Source of the DNA: Anaerolineaceae bacterium
GTDB lineage: Bacteria; Chloroflexota; Anaerolineae; Aggregatilineales; Phototrophicaceae
Direction: 5' to 3'
Assembly (NCBI GenBank): GCA_020634115.1
Contig: JACKCH010000013.1
Location: 243,004 to 307,003, forward strand
DNA: 64,000 nt
This document shows, one piece after another, positions 8,355-17,586 of this stretch; positions within the stretch are counted from its first letter, which is position 1; every line of letters starts with the position of its first letter. Position numbers and translations under genes: made by a program. The notes under the pieces are model-generated. The model was given only the letters and a program-made list of their open reading frames with translations, had not been told where the DNA came from and made no database searches.

Positions 8355-8896
8355 GGTACGATTTCCTCCAATCGGTTACTGATCTTAGCGCAATGCGTAT
8401 GCCGGGGCAAGTTGTTTTTAGAGGAGGTCTTACACTCCTGATTTCCCTTGCTGCTATGCTGCCGATTTTTATCGGCCAATTCCACACTGTCCATAAGTCT
8501 ATCACAAGACGAGATTGTATGCAGCAAAATCAGGGTTACTTGAGCCACTGGCCGTTAGCCACTGGCATTTGAGCTGGTTAGCGCCTTAGTCCTCCAGCTT
8601 GTCAGGCGACCTGGTTGCTCAATTTTCTCCAGGAATGTCTTTTTATCTGGAAAGCCTAAAGTGCTAACAGGCTAAGATGCTAACCAGCCAGCGGCCAGCA
8701 GCCAGTGGCCTGCAAAAGATCGTATTCGCCTATCCCATAAAGCGTATACTACAAACGCCGCCACTTGTGCTAAAATAGCGCCATGCCCCTTATGTGAAAA
8801 ATTAATCAATTGACTGACCTGAAGGAATGCAGGGTATAACTGACATTACAATAGGGGTAAATGGTGCGATAAAAGCGCAGCGGAGCGCGGGTTGCA
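8355..8896. other. Long intergenic region with an imperfect inverted repeat
   Basis: About 540 bp with no convincing gene. A segment near 8544-8581 (GAGCCACTGGCC...GAGCTGGTTAGC) is repeated in inverted, imperfect form near 8679-8711 (GCTAACCAGCCAGCGG...CCAGTGGCC). The two arms could form a long hairpin of about 170 bp. The left part should hold the promoter of V4R copy 2 and the right part that of the ABC ATPase gene. The ends do not look like insertion-sequence termini. Confidence 0.5.
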
Positions 8897-9601
8897 TTGA
8901 ACAGCGATAAATACTCCAATCCGGTTGTCCACATTCACGACCTCACCAAACATTACACTGAGGGTAGCCGTTCACGCCTGGTGCTGGATCGCGTCAATCT
9001 GGATATTCAGGCCGGTGAATTCTTCGTGCTGCTGGGCAAAAGTGGCAGCGGCAAAAGTACCTTCCTCAACCTGTTGAGCGGGATTGACGATGCTGATTCG
9101 GGCGAAATCGTCATCAACGGGCAGGATATCACGCGGCTCAACGAAAAGCAGCGTACCCTGTTTCGCCGTGACCATATCGGCATTGTCTTCCAGTTTTTTA
9201 ATCTCATCCCGACGTTGACTGTTCTGGAAAATATCATCCTGCCCGGCGAACTGCGCGGGCGCGCCAGCTTGATCGAAAAACGTGGACGGGAACTGTTAGA
9301 ACGGGTCGGACTGGCGGATCGGGCGGGGGATTTTCCCGACAAACTGAGTGGCGGGGAGCAGCAGCGGGTCGCTATCGCCCGCGCCTTGATGCAGGAGCCG
9401 ATGCTGGTGCTGGCGGACGAACCCACCGGCAATCTAGATGAGGACACTGGCAAAAGTGTGCTGGGGCTGCTGCTCGAACTGACACGGGACGCCGGACGCA
9501 CTCTGGTCATGGCGACTCACAACCCGGAGATTGTACCTTTAGCCGATCGCGTGTGCCGGATTCAGGAAAACAGGATACTTATCACATTAAATTCCCGCTG
9601 A
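8897..9601 (+). CDS. ABC transporter ATP-binding protein, LolD/MacB type
   Basis: A 234-aa ATPase subunit. Walker A is LLGKSGSGKSTFLNLLSG, the Q-loop region is GIVFQFFNLIPTLTVLENI, the signature is LSGGEQQRVAIARAL, Walker B is LVLADEPTGNLDE and the switch His is in VMATHNPEI. FQFFNLIPTLTVLENI and the ADEPTGNLD end are typical of the MacB/LolD/FtsE group, which drives lipoprotein or peptide release rather than import. No permease gene adjoins it, so its partner is elsewhere. The start is TTG at 8897. A HEAT-repeat protein follows 100 bp downstream. Confidence 0.9.
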   Translation: MNSDKYSNPVVHIHDLTKHYTEGSRSRLVLDRVNLDIQAGEFFVLLGKSGSGKSTFLNLLSGIDDADSGEIVINGQDITRLNEKQRTLFRRDHIGIVFQFFNLIPTLTVLENIILPGELRGRASLIEKRGRELLERVGLADRAGDFPDKLSGGEQQRVAIARALMQEPMLVLADEPTGNLDEDTGKSVLGLLLELTRDAGRTLVMATHNPEIVPLADRVCRIQENRILITLNSR

Positions 9602-9704
9602 ATGTGTTGAATTTGTTAGCGGTGGGTAAGGAAATAGGGGATAATTAAATTAGAAAGTTCTTTGCTGATCGGAATACAAACTTTGTGATAGAAAGGTATC
9701 AGCA

Positions 9705-10127
9705 ATGTCTGACCCGGAGGCCCAAATCATCAAACAACTCCTCGTTGATCTGCGCGATTTCAACAAGGCCAAGCGGCGTGCGGCAGTGATGAAATTGGGT
9801 ATGGTTGGCGGTGACGAGGCGGTGCAGGCACTCATTATGATGGTCAGGAACGATCATGAAGACCTGATCGCTCGTGGACGTGCCGCCCTCATGCTCGGCA
9901 ACCTGCGTGATATTCGGGCGGTTGACTCGCTTATCAAAGCTCTGGATGCGCCTGGCTTTCAGACACCGGTTTACGCCGCTGAAGCGCTTGGCAAAATTGG
10001 TGACCGGCGTGCAATAGAGCCGTTACTGCTGGCGGCGGCAAATTCCGGCAATGACACCTTCCGTAAGGCCATTATGGAAGCCCTCAAGCGCCTGGGACAT
10101 GACCCGGAGAAAGTTCCGATGGAATAA
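9705..10127 (+). CDS. HEAT-repeat protein
   Basis: A 140-aa all-helical protein made of three to four HEAT/PBS-lyase-type repeats. Repeat-like segments are AVMKLGMVGGDEAVQALIMM, AALMLGNLRDIRAVDSLIKA and AEALGKIGDRRAIEPLLLAA, each with the conserved G-(D/N)-x-R/A-A-V/I-x-x-L spacing. Such proteins are scaffolds for protein contacts; some belong to the phycocyanobilin lyase-like group, but no such pathway is visible here. The ATG at 9705 has AAAGG upstream. The partner is not known. Confidence 0.8.
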   Translation: MSDPEAQIIKQLLVDLRDFNKAKRRAAVMKLGMVGGDEAVQALIMMVRNDHEDLIARGRAALMLGNLRDIRAVDSLIKALDAPGFQTPVYAAEALGKIGDRRAIEPLLLAAANSGNDTFRKAIMEALKRLGHDPEKVPME

Positions 10128-10346
10128 GATATTCACCGGTTTTCTTCCCGCATGGGCTGTGCAGTACGCTTGAGTTACATTGAAACGAACGTGAAAACCT
10201 GGCAAACCCTTTAGCCTTGTCTGTTCATCTCTCTTCTCTTCCCGTCACAACCGATTATTCATCCCTTGCGTATTGATAATCAGTAGTTCGCATATAATGG
10301 TTACGAGCTATCGCTCCGTTCGATGATACAGCAGGAGTTTTGTTTG

Positions 10347-12989
10347 ATGCGTCTGGATAAACTGCGTTTTTGGGGATTACTGGGACTTCTTTTGGTGTTG
10401 GGAATTGTGTTACCGCTGGCTGCGCAGGACAACCGGATTGTAATTTCGGTGGCCGTGCCGGAATTTATGGGCGATACCTTCCAGCAGGATGTGTTCTCCC
10501 AGTTTGAGCAAGAAAATCCGGGCTATAAGGTGCATGTGGTGGAGGTGAATAACAGCACCTTTTCCCCCGTGTCGCCTTCCGTCAATCTGGACGGTCACCT
10601 GGACGCTGTCGCCAGCTATGCGGCAATGGCCGATGTCCTGTTTGTGACCTCCAACACGATTTCAGTCGAGGCAACCCGCGCCGGATACATTCTTGACCTC
10701 GCGCCGCTGGTCGCCAGTGACTTTAACCTGGATGTCAACGACTTTTACCCGGCGACGTGGCAGGCATTCCAGTGGGATCGGGGTGTATGGGGTTTCCCCG
10801 GTGTCGCAGATGTGCAACTGCTGGTTTACGACCGCGCCAAATTTGATGAAATCGGCCTGCCATACCCGGATTTCTCCTGGAATCTGGATGATCTGGCCGC
10901 TGCCGCTGATTTTCTGACCGTGAAAGACTCCAGCGGGCAGGTGACGCAGCCCGGCATGGTGTACCTGACCAATGACAACCTGGCGCTGCTGGCGCACAGT
11001 GTCCTGCGTACGGGCTTCGTGGATGACACGGTGTTCCCTGCCTCACCGCGCCTGGCGACGCCGGAGATGGAAGCCTTCCTGGAAGAGTGGGCGGATATGG
11101 TAGACGAGGGGATTGTGACTCGCTGGGTATCCGGTTACGAGAGCCTGCCGCTGCGAATAGATGATGCCTTCGCTATCTCCACCGGTTTTGGTAACGAGAT
11201 TGATATGTCCGGTGCGCTGCTGCCAGGGGGCATGGCCGGGATCGATGTGCAGGGATTCGCCGTGAGCAGCGGCACCACCGAACCGGAAGGCGCGTATGCC
11301 CTGGTTAAGTACCTGACCAGTAACGCGACCATCGTCAACGGGATGTTTGGTTTGCGTCCGGCCCGCCGCAGCCTGTTAAACACGCAATCCGGCGACGATC
11401 TGACGGTGAGTTTCTTCCTGAATCTGTCGCCGGAAGACGAGGCCGCGATTGAGGATGCCTTTAATAATGGGTTGGCGCTCTCGCAGCAGCGGTTCGGGGA
11501 CTACCTGGGAATCGCCGCCGATAAGATGCGGACAGAAGGCTTAGACGCACGCGGGGCGCTGCAAGCAGTGGAGGCGGATGCCGTAGCCAACCTGCAAGCC
11601 GCCGCTGACCGCCGCCCGGATGTGACCGTTTTTGTGGCGACGCCCGTGCCGACCCCTGTACTCGGCGCGAACGAAGTGAGTCTGAGTTTTGGGCTGGTAG
11701 CATTCGGGCCGGGCAGCGACGATGCCCAGTGGCAAGCTCTGGTGAATGAGTTTATCGCCGGCGACCCACAGGTGCGGCAGATTGTGATTGACAACGCCTT
11801 CACCTTTGATCCGGTGGAGATGAGCGAAAAGTACGACTGTTTCTTCCTGCCGTTCAACCTGGTACAGCAGCTACAGGATTTAAGCCCGCTGCTCAACCTC
11901 GACCCATTCCTGGATACCGACCCGACCTTTGATCGGAACGATGTGATCGGCACGAGCCTGACACAACTTCAGAAGGACAACAAAACCTGGGGCTTTCCGG
12001 TCATCATCCAGCCGCAGGTTATATGGTACGACTATGATGCTTTCCTACGGGACGGCGCGATTCCGCCGGGGAACAACTGGTCGCTTGACCAGTTCAATGA
12101 TGCGCTGCGTTCACTGCGCTTCGACCCGAACGACCCGCCACCCTTTGTCCCCAGTAGCTTTGGGGGCACCTATATGCTGATGCTGATTGCTGCTTACGGC
12201 GGCTTACCGCTGGATTACCGTACCGAGCCGCCAACTGCCAACCTGACCAATCCGCAGACGGTAGACGCGATCCGGCAGGCGCTTGATTTGGCGAAGGACG
12301 GCTACATCGCTTACCAGGAACTTGGCTCATTCCAGGGTGGCGGTGGTGGCGGTGACCGCCTCATTTATGATGCGTCGCTCAATACACAGGCTTTCCGTGA
12401 ACAGCTTGCCGGGCGGGACAATCCTTACCGCGTGACGACCTTCCCCTACGGGACACAGTACAATGCTGCCTCCTATAACCTGGGCGCGGCTTATATCAGT
12501 TCGGAAACGGCCAACCCGGAAGCCTGCTACCGCTGGATCAGCGGTGTGGCGCGCCATCCCGAAATACTGGCAGCGATGCCGGTGCGCCGCTCTTACATTG
12601 ATGACCCGCTGGTGGCGGCCTCGCAAGGGGCGGACATTGTGGCGATGTACCAGGCGATTGCCGACGCGCTGGATGATCCCAACACAATCATTTTCCCATC
12701 ACCGTTTAACGGGATTGCCTCACCGGGTGGGCTGGTGATTCAATTGTGGCTTTACCGGGCGTTTGATACCTACGTGTTACAGGATGGCGACCTGGATACC
12801 GCGCTGGTGGATGCCGAAGCATATATCAAGGCTTACCAGGAGTGTATCGCGGACATCCCGCCCTTCGACCCGGCGCAGTACCAGACGCAGTTGCAACAAA
12901 TCGCCTATTTCCTGCAATACACCAACTGTGCGGTGAAGATTGACCCCAGCCTGAGTTCGTTATTTAGCTTCGGCGGGGGCGGGGGATAG
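10347..12989 (+). CDS. Exported protein with two tandem solute-binding domains
   Basis: An 880-aa secreted protein. The start ATG at 10347 has AGGAG 9 nt upstream and gives the signal peptide MRLDKLRFWGLLGLLLVLGI ending VLPLAAQ. The ATG at 10323 is in frame but lacks a spaced ribosome site. Residues about 30-400 form an extracellular solute-binding protein of the sugar-binding (family 1) type. A short TPVPTPVL linker leads to a second domain of the same general fold (about 445-870) with YDCFFLPFNLVQQL and NKTWGFPVIIQPQVIWYDYD. There are glycine runs near the middle of domain 2 and at the C-terminus. There is no permease beside it and no lipobox. The ligand is unknown. Confidence 0.8.
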   Translation: MRLDKLRFWGLLGLLLVLGIVLPLAAQDNRIVISVAVPEFMGDTFQQDVFSQFEQENPGYKVHVVEVNNSTFSPVSPSVNLDGHLDAVASYAAMADVLFVTSNTISVEATRAGYILDLAPLVASDFNLDVNDFYPATWQAFQWDRGVWGFPGVADVQLLVYDRAKFDEIGLPYPDFSWNLDDLAAAADFLTVKDSSGQVTQPGMVYLTNDNLALLAHSVLRTGFVDDTVFPASPRLATPEMEAFLEEWADMVDEGIVTRWVSGYESLPLRIDDAFAISTGFGNEIDMSGALLPGGMAGIDVQGFAVSSGTTEPEGAYALVKYLTSNATIVNGMFGLRPARRSLLNTQSGDDLTVSFFLNLSPEDEAAIEDAFNNGLALSQQRFGDYLGIAADKMRTEGLDARGALQAVEADAVANLQAAADRRPDVTVFVATPVPTPVLGANEVSLSFGLVAFGPGSDDAQWQALVNEFIAGDPQVRQIVIDNAFTFDPVEMSEKYDCFFLPFNLVQQLQDLSPLLNLDPFLDTDPTFDRNDVIGTSLTQLQKDNKTWGFPVIIQPQVIWYDYDAFLRDGAIPPGNNWSLDQFNDALRSLRFDPNDPPPFVPSSFGGTYMLMLIAAYGGLPLDYRTEPPTANLTNPQTVDAIRQALDLAKDGYIAYQELGSFQGGGGGGDRLIYDASLNTQAFREQLAGRDNPYRVTTFPYGTQYNAASYNLGAAYISSETANPEACYRWISGVARHPEILAAMPVRRSYIDDPLVAASQGADIVAMYQAIADALDDPNTIIFPSPFNGIASPGGLVIQLWLYRAFDTYVLQDGDLDTALVDAEAYIKAYQECIADIPPFDPAQYQTQLQQIAYFLQYTNCAVKIDPSLSSLFSFGGGGG

Positions 12990-13019
12990 TCCCGCGCCGG
13001 GATAAACATACGGGGTGAT

Positions 13020-13047
13020 GTAGGGGCGCACCGCCGTGCGCCCCTAC
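13020..13047. repeat. Palindromic intergenic repeat (GTAGGGGCGCAC family)
   Basis: A perfect 12-bp inverted repeat, GTAGGGGCGCAC (13020-13031) and GTGCGCCCCTAC (13036-13047), surrounds the loop CGCC. It lies just after the double solute-binding protein gene and may also act as a terminator. Confidence 0.7.
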
Positions 13048-13126
13048 GAAAAACGCTGGTTCCGGGTATTTTAATGTCGGATGACCCGCCTAAAATCGGA
13101 AACATACACAGAAAAACGGAGTAACC

Positions 13127-13684
13127 ATGCACCGACTGCAACCGGTAAACACGCTTGAAGATATTCCGCCGGAATATCGGGATACACCCATCGGTCTTTT
13201 GCTGGAATATCACAACCTCGAGCGCCCATTTGATGTGTACACCAATGCGGCACTGCTGGTGGGCATGTGTATGGATCACCGTAAACATCTGCATATCCCG
13301 GATAACTTTTCATACATCATCCGGGCAGGGGGCGCGAACCTGCGTTACAGTGAGTTCAAAGTGTCGTATGCGATTGCAGTCGGTGGCGTTCAGGCCATCG
13401 CATTGATCGGACATAACCACTGCGGCATGGTCAATCTGATGGCCCGGCAAAATCAGTTTATTGACGGCTTGGTGGAAAACGCTGGATGGGACGAAGAATG
13501 GGCGCGGGATCACTTCCGCCAATTTGCCCCCATGTTTGAAATTGGTAATGAGGTGGATTTTACGTTGAGTGAGGCCAAGCGGCTTCGGCTGCGTTATCCG
13601 AAAGTTATTGTCGCGCCGCTGCTCTATCTGATTGAGGATAACCGGCTGTATCTGATTAGCGAAGGGGCAGGGGCTTCACAATGA
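13127..13684 (+). CDS. Beta-class carbonic anhydrase-like protein
   Basis: A 185-aa zinc enzyme candidate for CO2/bicarbonate interconversion. The zinc ligands of the beta class are recognisable: Cys with the Asp-Arg dyad in VGMCMDHRKHLHIP (CxDxR), and His/Cys in ALIGHNHCGMVN (HxxC). IIRAGGANLRYSEFKVSYAI corresponds to the family's RNAGG-like strand. It is shorter than many plant-type enzymes but fits small bacterial forms. The ATG at 13127 follows GGAG. It converges with the gene at 13676, the two stop regions overlapping by 9 bp. Confidence 0.8.
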   Translation: MHRLQPVNTLEDIPPEYRDTPIGLLLEYHNLERPFDVYTNAALLVGMCMDHRKHLHIPDNFSYIIRAGGANLRYSEFKVSYAIAVGGVQAIALIGHNHCGMVNLMARQNQFIDGLVENAGWDEEWARDHFRQFAPMFEIGNEVDFTLSEAKRLRLRYPKVIVAPLLYLIEDNRLYLISEGAGASQ

Positions 13685-14134
13685 ACTGATAAACTGAATC
13701 AGGCGGTTAATATCCGTCTGGGGGAGTACACAGGAAAAACCCTCTGAAACCGGGCGAATCAGCAACCGACGGACAGCAAAACTGAATTCAATGCCCCGTG
13801 CGGAACGCACAAACAGGTAGAGCGTGTGTCCGGTGGTCAGTATGATTTTCACACCGGAACGCATCCCCAGGTCAAGTTCCTCAATGTCCTTGATGTAGTG
13901 TTGTGGAATGCTGGCCGGTGCATACGGGCGGCGGCCTTGCGGCTTCAAAATCAGGCGACAGTTGGTCACCAGGGCATCCAGGAGCGGCACCGTCGCCACC
14001 CATTCCCCTTCCGTCCAGCGGGCAACTTCCACAAGGTAGCGCCCGAGAGGTTCTTCACCTTCGACCAGAATTTCAGCTTCGTTTAGCACGTATGGTTTCT
14101 CTTTGAATAAACGGGTATTTTCTATTGTATCCAT
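13676..14134 (-). CDS. Hypothetical protein, possibly PH/GRAM-like
   Basis: A 152-aa soluble protein. The order of segments is a strand-rich N-terminus (NEAEILVEGEEPLGRYLVEV), then LLDALVTNCRLILKP, SIPQHYIKDIEEL and GVKIILTTGHTLYLFV. A sequence of the type 'turns into a regulatable strand, then helper helix I-P-x-x-x-I' recalls GRAM/PH-like domains that sit at membranes; this is a fold guess only. It overlaps the carbonic anhydrase gene tail to tail. The function is unknown. Confidence 0.6.
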   Translation of the reverse strand: MDTIENTRLFKEKPYVLNEAEILVEGEEPLGRYLVEVARWTEGEWVATVPLLDALVTNCRLILKPQGRRPYAPASIPQHYIKDIEELDLGMRSGVKIILTTGHTLYLFVRSARGIEFSFAVRRLLIRPVSEGFSCVLPQTDINRLIQFISSL

Positions 14135-14274
14135 TTTCGCAAATTACACATAATATCCAACGAAATCGCTAATTCACTTTCCTCCAGCCAGGGGTACTGG
14201 ATTTATTGCACGTCCTATACGGGAATGGTACAATCCCCACAATCGTGTCGTTTCTCTTGTTTAGCACGGTGCAG

Positions 14275-14297
14275 ATTAATATTTAGGAAATATTAAT
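14275..14297. promoter_or_regulatory. Perfect AT-rich inverted repeat upstream of sugar ABC operon
   Basis: ATTAATATTT (14275-14284) and AAATATTAAT (14288-14297) form a perfect 10-bp inverted repeat with a 3-bp spacer, ending just before the GGGGG ribosome site of the solute-binding protein gene. The place and symmetry suit a repressor operator; an RNA hairpin masking the ribosome site is the alternative. Confidence 0.5.
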
Positions 14298-14310
14298 ATA
14301 GGGGGCAATC

Positions 14311-15573
14311 ATGCAACACAAAACTCGTTTTATTGGTCTGGCACTCCTGACCATTTTGCTGCTAACACTGATGGGGAGTGTGATCGCTCAGGATAACGTC
14401 ACACTGACCGTGTGGTCATGGCGTACTGAGGACGAAGATGCTTATAATGAGATTTTCGCCGTTTACGAAGCCGCCAATCCTGGTATCACGGTTGAATTCG
14501 TTCCATTTGTCAACACCGACTACAACAACATCCTCGCCACCGGCCTGACCGGTGAAGGTGGCCCAGACGTGGCGCAGCTCCGCGCTTACGGTTCGCTCCA
14601 ACCGCTGATCGAAGCCGGGCAACTGCTCGCGCTGGATGACCTCAGCTCGATGGAAAACTTCACTACAGCGCTTCTGAAGGGCGCACAAGGCATTAAAGAC
14701 GGTCACATTTACGGGGTGCCGTTCGGCGTGCAGGCACTGGGCGCGTTCTACAACGTGGGCATATTTGAGGAACTGGGTGTCAGCGAACCGGAAACCTGGG
14801 ATGACTTCATCGCCATTCTGGATGCCGCCGCCGCCGCTGGCTATATTCCGCTCGCCAACCCGGCAAAAGATACCTGGATGCTCCCAATTCTGCATGATAC
14901 CGTCGCCGCGCCGCGCTATGGTGGCCCGGAATTCGAGGCCGCTGTTCTGGCTGGTGAGACGGACTTCAATGACCCGAACTATGTCGCCTCCATCGCCGTA
15001 GTCCAGGGTTTGCAGCCGTACCTGCCGCCCGATGTGGTCGGTGTCGCCTATAACGATGCGCGTACCCTCTTCATCACCGGCCTGTCCCCGATTTTCATCG
15101 GTGGTTCCTTCGAAATCGGCTTCTGGCAGAGTGAAGCCCCGGATATGGAAGTCGGTATGTTCATGGTGCCGCCGCCGCCCGATTCACTGACCGGCTCGTT
15201 GGTTCCCTCGTGGATGGATGGCTCCTACGGCGTGAATGCCCTGTCGGATAACCCCGATGAGGCGATGGCGCTGGTGAACTGGATGGGGACGCCGGAATTC
15301 GGCCAGTTATTCTCCGATAAGATTCACCAGATTTCCCCGGTAGCGGGCGTTGTGCCATCCGACCCGCTGCTGGCTGAATTTGCGAACGGCATGGTCGAGC
15401 ATCCCGCTTCGTACTTGCTGCTGGTCAATTTCCGCTATGGGGATCCTTCCGGCACAACGGTGTTGGGGAACGAATTACAGCGGATGTTCCTGGGTGAGGT
15501 TGGCCCCGAAGAGGTGGCCGCCGCCCTGCAAACCGGTATGGAACAGTGGTTCGTACCGAACAAATCTGAGTAA
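14311..15573 (+). CDS. Sugar ABC transporter substrate-binding protein
   Basis: A 420-aa exported binding protein (family 1, maltose/multiple-sugar type). The N-terminal signal peptide is MQHKTRFIGLALLTILLLTL with a cleavage region SVIAQDN; there is no lipobox Cys, so it is either free or held otherwise. VTLTVWSWRTEDEDAYNEIF is the usual first strand and helix, followed by GPDVAQLRAYGSLQPLIEAG and IYGVPFGVQALGAFYNVGIF. It is first in an operon with two permeases, separated from them by a terminator-like hairpin that would allow an excess of binding protein. The sugar cannot be named. Confidence 0.9.
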   Translation: MQHKTRFIGLALLTILLLTLMGSVIAQDNVTLTVWSWRTEDEDAYNEIFAVYEAANPGITVEFVPFVNTDYNNILATGLTGEGGPDVAQLRAYGSLQPLIEAGQLLALDDLSSMENFTTALLKGAQGIKDGHIYGVPFGVQALGAFYNVGIFEELGVSEPETWDDFIAILDAAAAAGYIPLANPAKDTWMLPILHDTVAAPRYGGPEFEAAVLAGETDFNDPNYVASIAVVQGLQPYLPPDVVGVAYNDARTLFITGLSPIFIGGSFEIGFWQSEAPDMEVGMFMVPPPPDSLTGSLVPSWMDGSYGVNALSDNPDEAMALVNWMGTPEFGQLFSDKIHQISPVAGVVPSDPLLAEFANGMVEHPASYLLLVNFRYGDPSGTTVLGNELQRMFLGEVGPEEVAAALQTGMEQWFVPNKSE

Positions 15574-15607
15574 CCTCAGCGGAGCATTCCCTATAGCCTG
15601 ATTCAGG

Positions 15608-15640
15608 AGGGCAGACTGATTCTAGTCTGCCCTTCGTTTT
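15608..15640 (+). terminator. Intrinsic terminator/attenuator between binding protein and permeases
   Basis: AGGGCAGACT (15608-15617) and AGTCTGCCCT (15624-15633) form a 10-bp stem with a 6-nt loop, followed by TCGTTTT. It lies inside the ABC operon, so it is probably a partial terminator that sets expression of binding protein above the permeases. Confidence 0.75.
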
Positions 15641-15706
15641 AACAGGCCCGGTGTTGTGACCGCTATTCGGATGATCGGATACCCGAACTGAAAGGTTTAC
15701 TCAGGG

Positions 15707-16669
15707 ATGACTGCCATAACCAATCCTACAAGTAAAAAGCGCCGCCGGGCTGCTCAACGGCGCAGCACGTTGATGCCCTCCCGGTTGACCATCGCTTTGT
15801 TCCTGCTGCCGGCCTTCCTGCTATACACGATCTTCATGGTCTACCCGCTGGTACAGGCGCTGATCTTCAGCACGTTTGAGTTCAACGGCCTGGTACGCGG
15901 GGGGTTTGTCGGCCTACAGAATTTCCAGGAATTATTCACCCGTTACCCTATCAGCGAACAACTGCCGCGTGCCTTTGTCCATAATGTCTACTTCTTTATC
16001 GGTACGATGCTGATTCAAAATACGCTGGGGCTGCTGTTTGCCGTGCTGCTGCACCGCCCCCGCTTCGGCAAACGGTTTTTCCGTACCGTGTTCACGCTGC
16101 CCTATCTTATCAGTCCGCTGGTGGTGGGCTACCTGTGGAGTCTGATGCTGAATCCGCTGTTTGGGCCGGTCAATTCCACCCTCCGCAACCTGGGGCTGGG
16201 TTCCCTGGCACGCCCCTGGCTGGGCGACCCGGCGACGGCGCTGCCCGCCGTCATCCTGGTGAATGCCTGGATGTGGGTCGGCTTCCCGATGCTCCTGTTC
16301 GGGGCGGGGCTGGCCGGAATTGAGGACGACTTGCGTGAGGCGGCGCGCATTGATGGCGCGACCAACTGGCAAATCTTCCGGTGGATTGAGTTCCCACTGC
16401 TCACCCCGGTGATCGGTATCGTGACCGTTCTTACATTTATTGGCAATTTCAATGCCTTCGGGATTGTCTGGGCGCTGGGCGGCGTGGATGGCACTCCGGC
16501 AGGCGCGACGGACGTGCTGGGGCTGGTGTTCTTCCGCACGGCATTTCGGGGTGGGGCAGATGCGTTCGGGCTGGCGTCGGCCTTGGCCGTGCTGATGTTC
16601 GCCTTTATCTTTACGGTGTCGGTTCTGGTACAGACCTGGTTCCGCAGGTTGGAAAGGCGGATGCAATGA
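15707..16669 (+). CDS. Sugar ABC transporter permease, MalF/UgpA type
   Basis: A 320-aa inner-membrane permease. The basic N-terminus (KKRRRAAQRRS) is followed by six hydrophobic segments, the first being IALFLLPAFLLYTIFMVYPL. The EAA loop that docks on the ATPase is EAARIDGATNWQIFRWIEFP. It pairs with the MalG-type permease whose start overlaps its stop (ATGA at 16666-16669), so the two are translationally coupled. The ATPase subunit is absent here and is presumably a shared MsmK/UgpC-type protein coded elsewhere. Confidence 0.9.
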   Translation: MTAITNPTSKKRRRAAQRRSTLMPSRLTIALFLLPAFLLYTIFMVYPLVQALIFSTFEFNGLVRGGFVGLQNFQELFTRYPISEQLPRAFVHNVYFFIGTMLIQNTLGLLFAVLLHRPRFGKRFFRTVFTLPYLISPLVVGYLWSLMLNPLFGPVNSTLRNLGLGSLARPWLGDPATALPAVILVNAWMWVGFPMLLFGAGLAGIEDDLREAARIDGATNWQIFRWIEFPLLTPVIGIVTVLTFIGNFNAFGIVWALGGVDGTPAGATDVLGLVFFRTAFRGGADAFGLASALAVLMFAFIFTVSVLVQTWFRRLERRMQ

Positions 16670-17505
16670 GAACGCTGCGACTCCCAAAAATCACCTTTGC
16701 CGGGCTGGGAACCAACGGAATCCTGCTGGTCTATGCGGCAGTGGTTCTCATCCCCATGTTCATTGTGGTCAGCAATACCATGCGCCCGACCCGTGAGATT
16801 TACCGCGAACCGGTGGCGCTGCCTTCAACGATAAACTTTGATAGCTACGCTAAGGCCTGGGGCGAGGCGGATTTCAGCCGGTACTTCATGAATTCCCTGG
16901 TGATTACCGTGTCCTCGGTGACGCTGGCAACCGTCGTCGCTTCCCTGGCGGGGTATATCCTGGGGCGCTACGATTTCCGAGGCAGTCGCTTTTTTTCGTC
17001 GTTCTTTGTCGCCGGGCTGACGCTTCCCTTCCGATTAGCGATTGTGCCGTTGTTTCTGCTGCTGAACAGCCTGGGGCTGATCGACAACCGGATCGGGATC
17101 ATTCTGGTGTATGCCGCTACCGGCATCCCGTTTTCGGTGTTTATTCTGTCGGCGTTTTTCCGGCAGCTCCCGATGGAACTAAGCGAGGCCGCGCGGATTG
17201 ATGGCGCGAACGAATTCACCATCTTCAGCCGGGTGATGTTACCGCTGGTGCGTCCGGCACTGGCAACCGTCGCTATCTTCCAGTTTGTGCCGCTGTGGAA
17301 TGACTTCTTCTTCCCGCTGATCCTGCTGCGCTCCACTGATAAATGGACGCTGCCGGTGGGGATGACGCGCTTTTTCGGGGAGTTTCAAACGGACTGGTCA
17401 ACCCTGTTCGCGGGGCTGGTGATTACCACGCTGCCGCTGGTTGTCCTGTTCCTGAGCGCCACCGAACAGATCATCTCCGGCTTAACGGCAGGGGTGCGGA
17501 AGTAG
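16666..17505 (+). CDS. Sugar ABC transporter permease, MalG/UgpE type
   Basis: A 279-aa inner-membrane permease, the second half of the transporter channel. It has six membrane segments beginning GILLVYAAVVLIPMFIVVSN, the family's periplasmic start RPTREIYREPVALP and an EAA loop EAARIDGANEFTIFSRVMLP. The ATG at 16666 overlaps the stop of the upstream permease by 4 bp. It is the last gene of the operon; the following 270 bp contain stacked hairpins and no gene. Confidence 0.9.
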   Translation: MRTLRLPKITFAGLGTNGILLVYAAVVLIPMFIVVSNTMRPTREIYREPVALPSTINFDSYAKAWGEADFSRYFMNSLVITVSSVTLATVVASLAGYILGRYDFRGSRFFSSFFVAGLTLPFRLAIVPLFLLLNSLGLIDNRIGIILVYAATGIPFSVFILSAFFRQLPMELSEAARIDGANEFTIFSRVMLPLVRPALATVAIFQFVPLWNDFFFPLILLRSTDKWTLPVGMTRFFGEFQTDWSTLFAGLVITTLPLVVLFLSATEQIISGLTAGVRK

Positions 17506-17586
17506 AGTCCGGCGGGAGTGTGTTTTTCCAGGGGGCATGATTATGCTCTTTAGGAAGATAATCGGGAAACCGTTTGGTTCTGGTGG

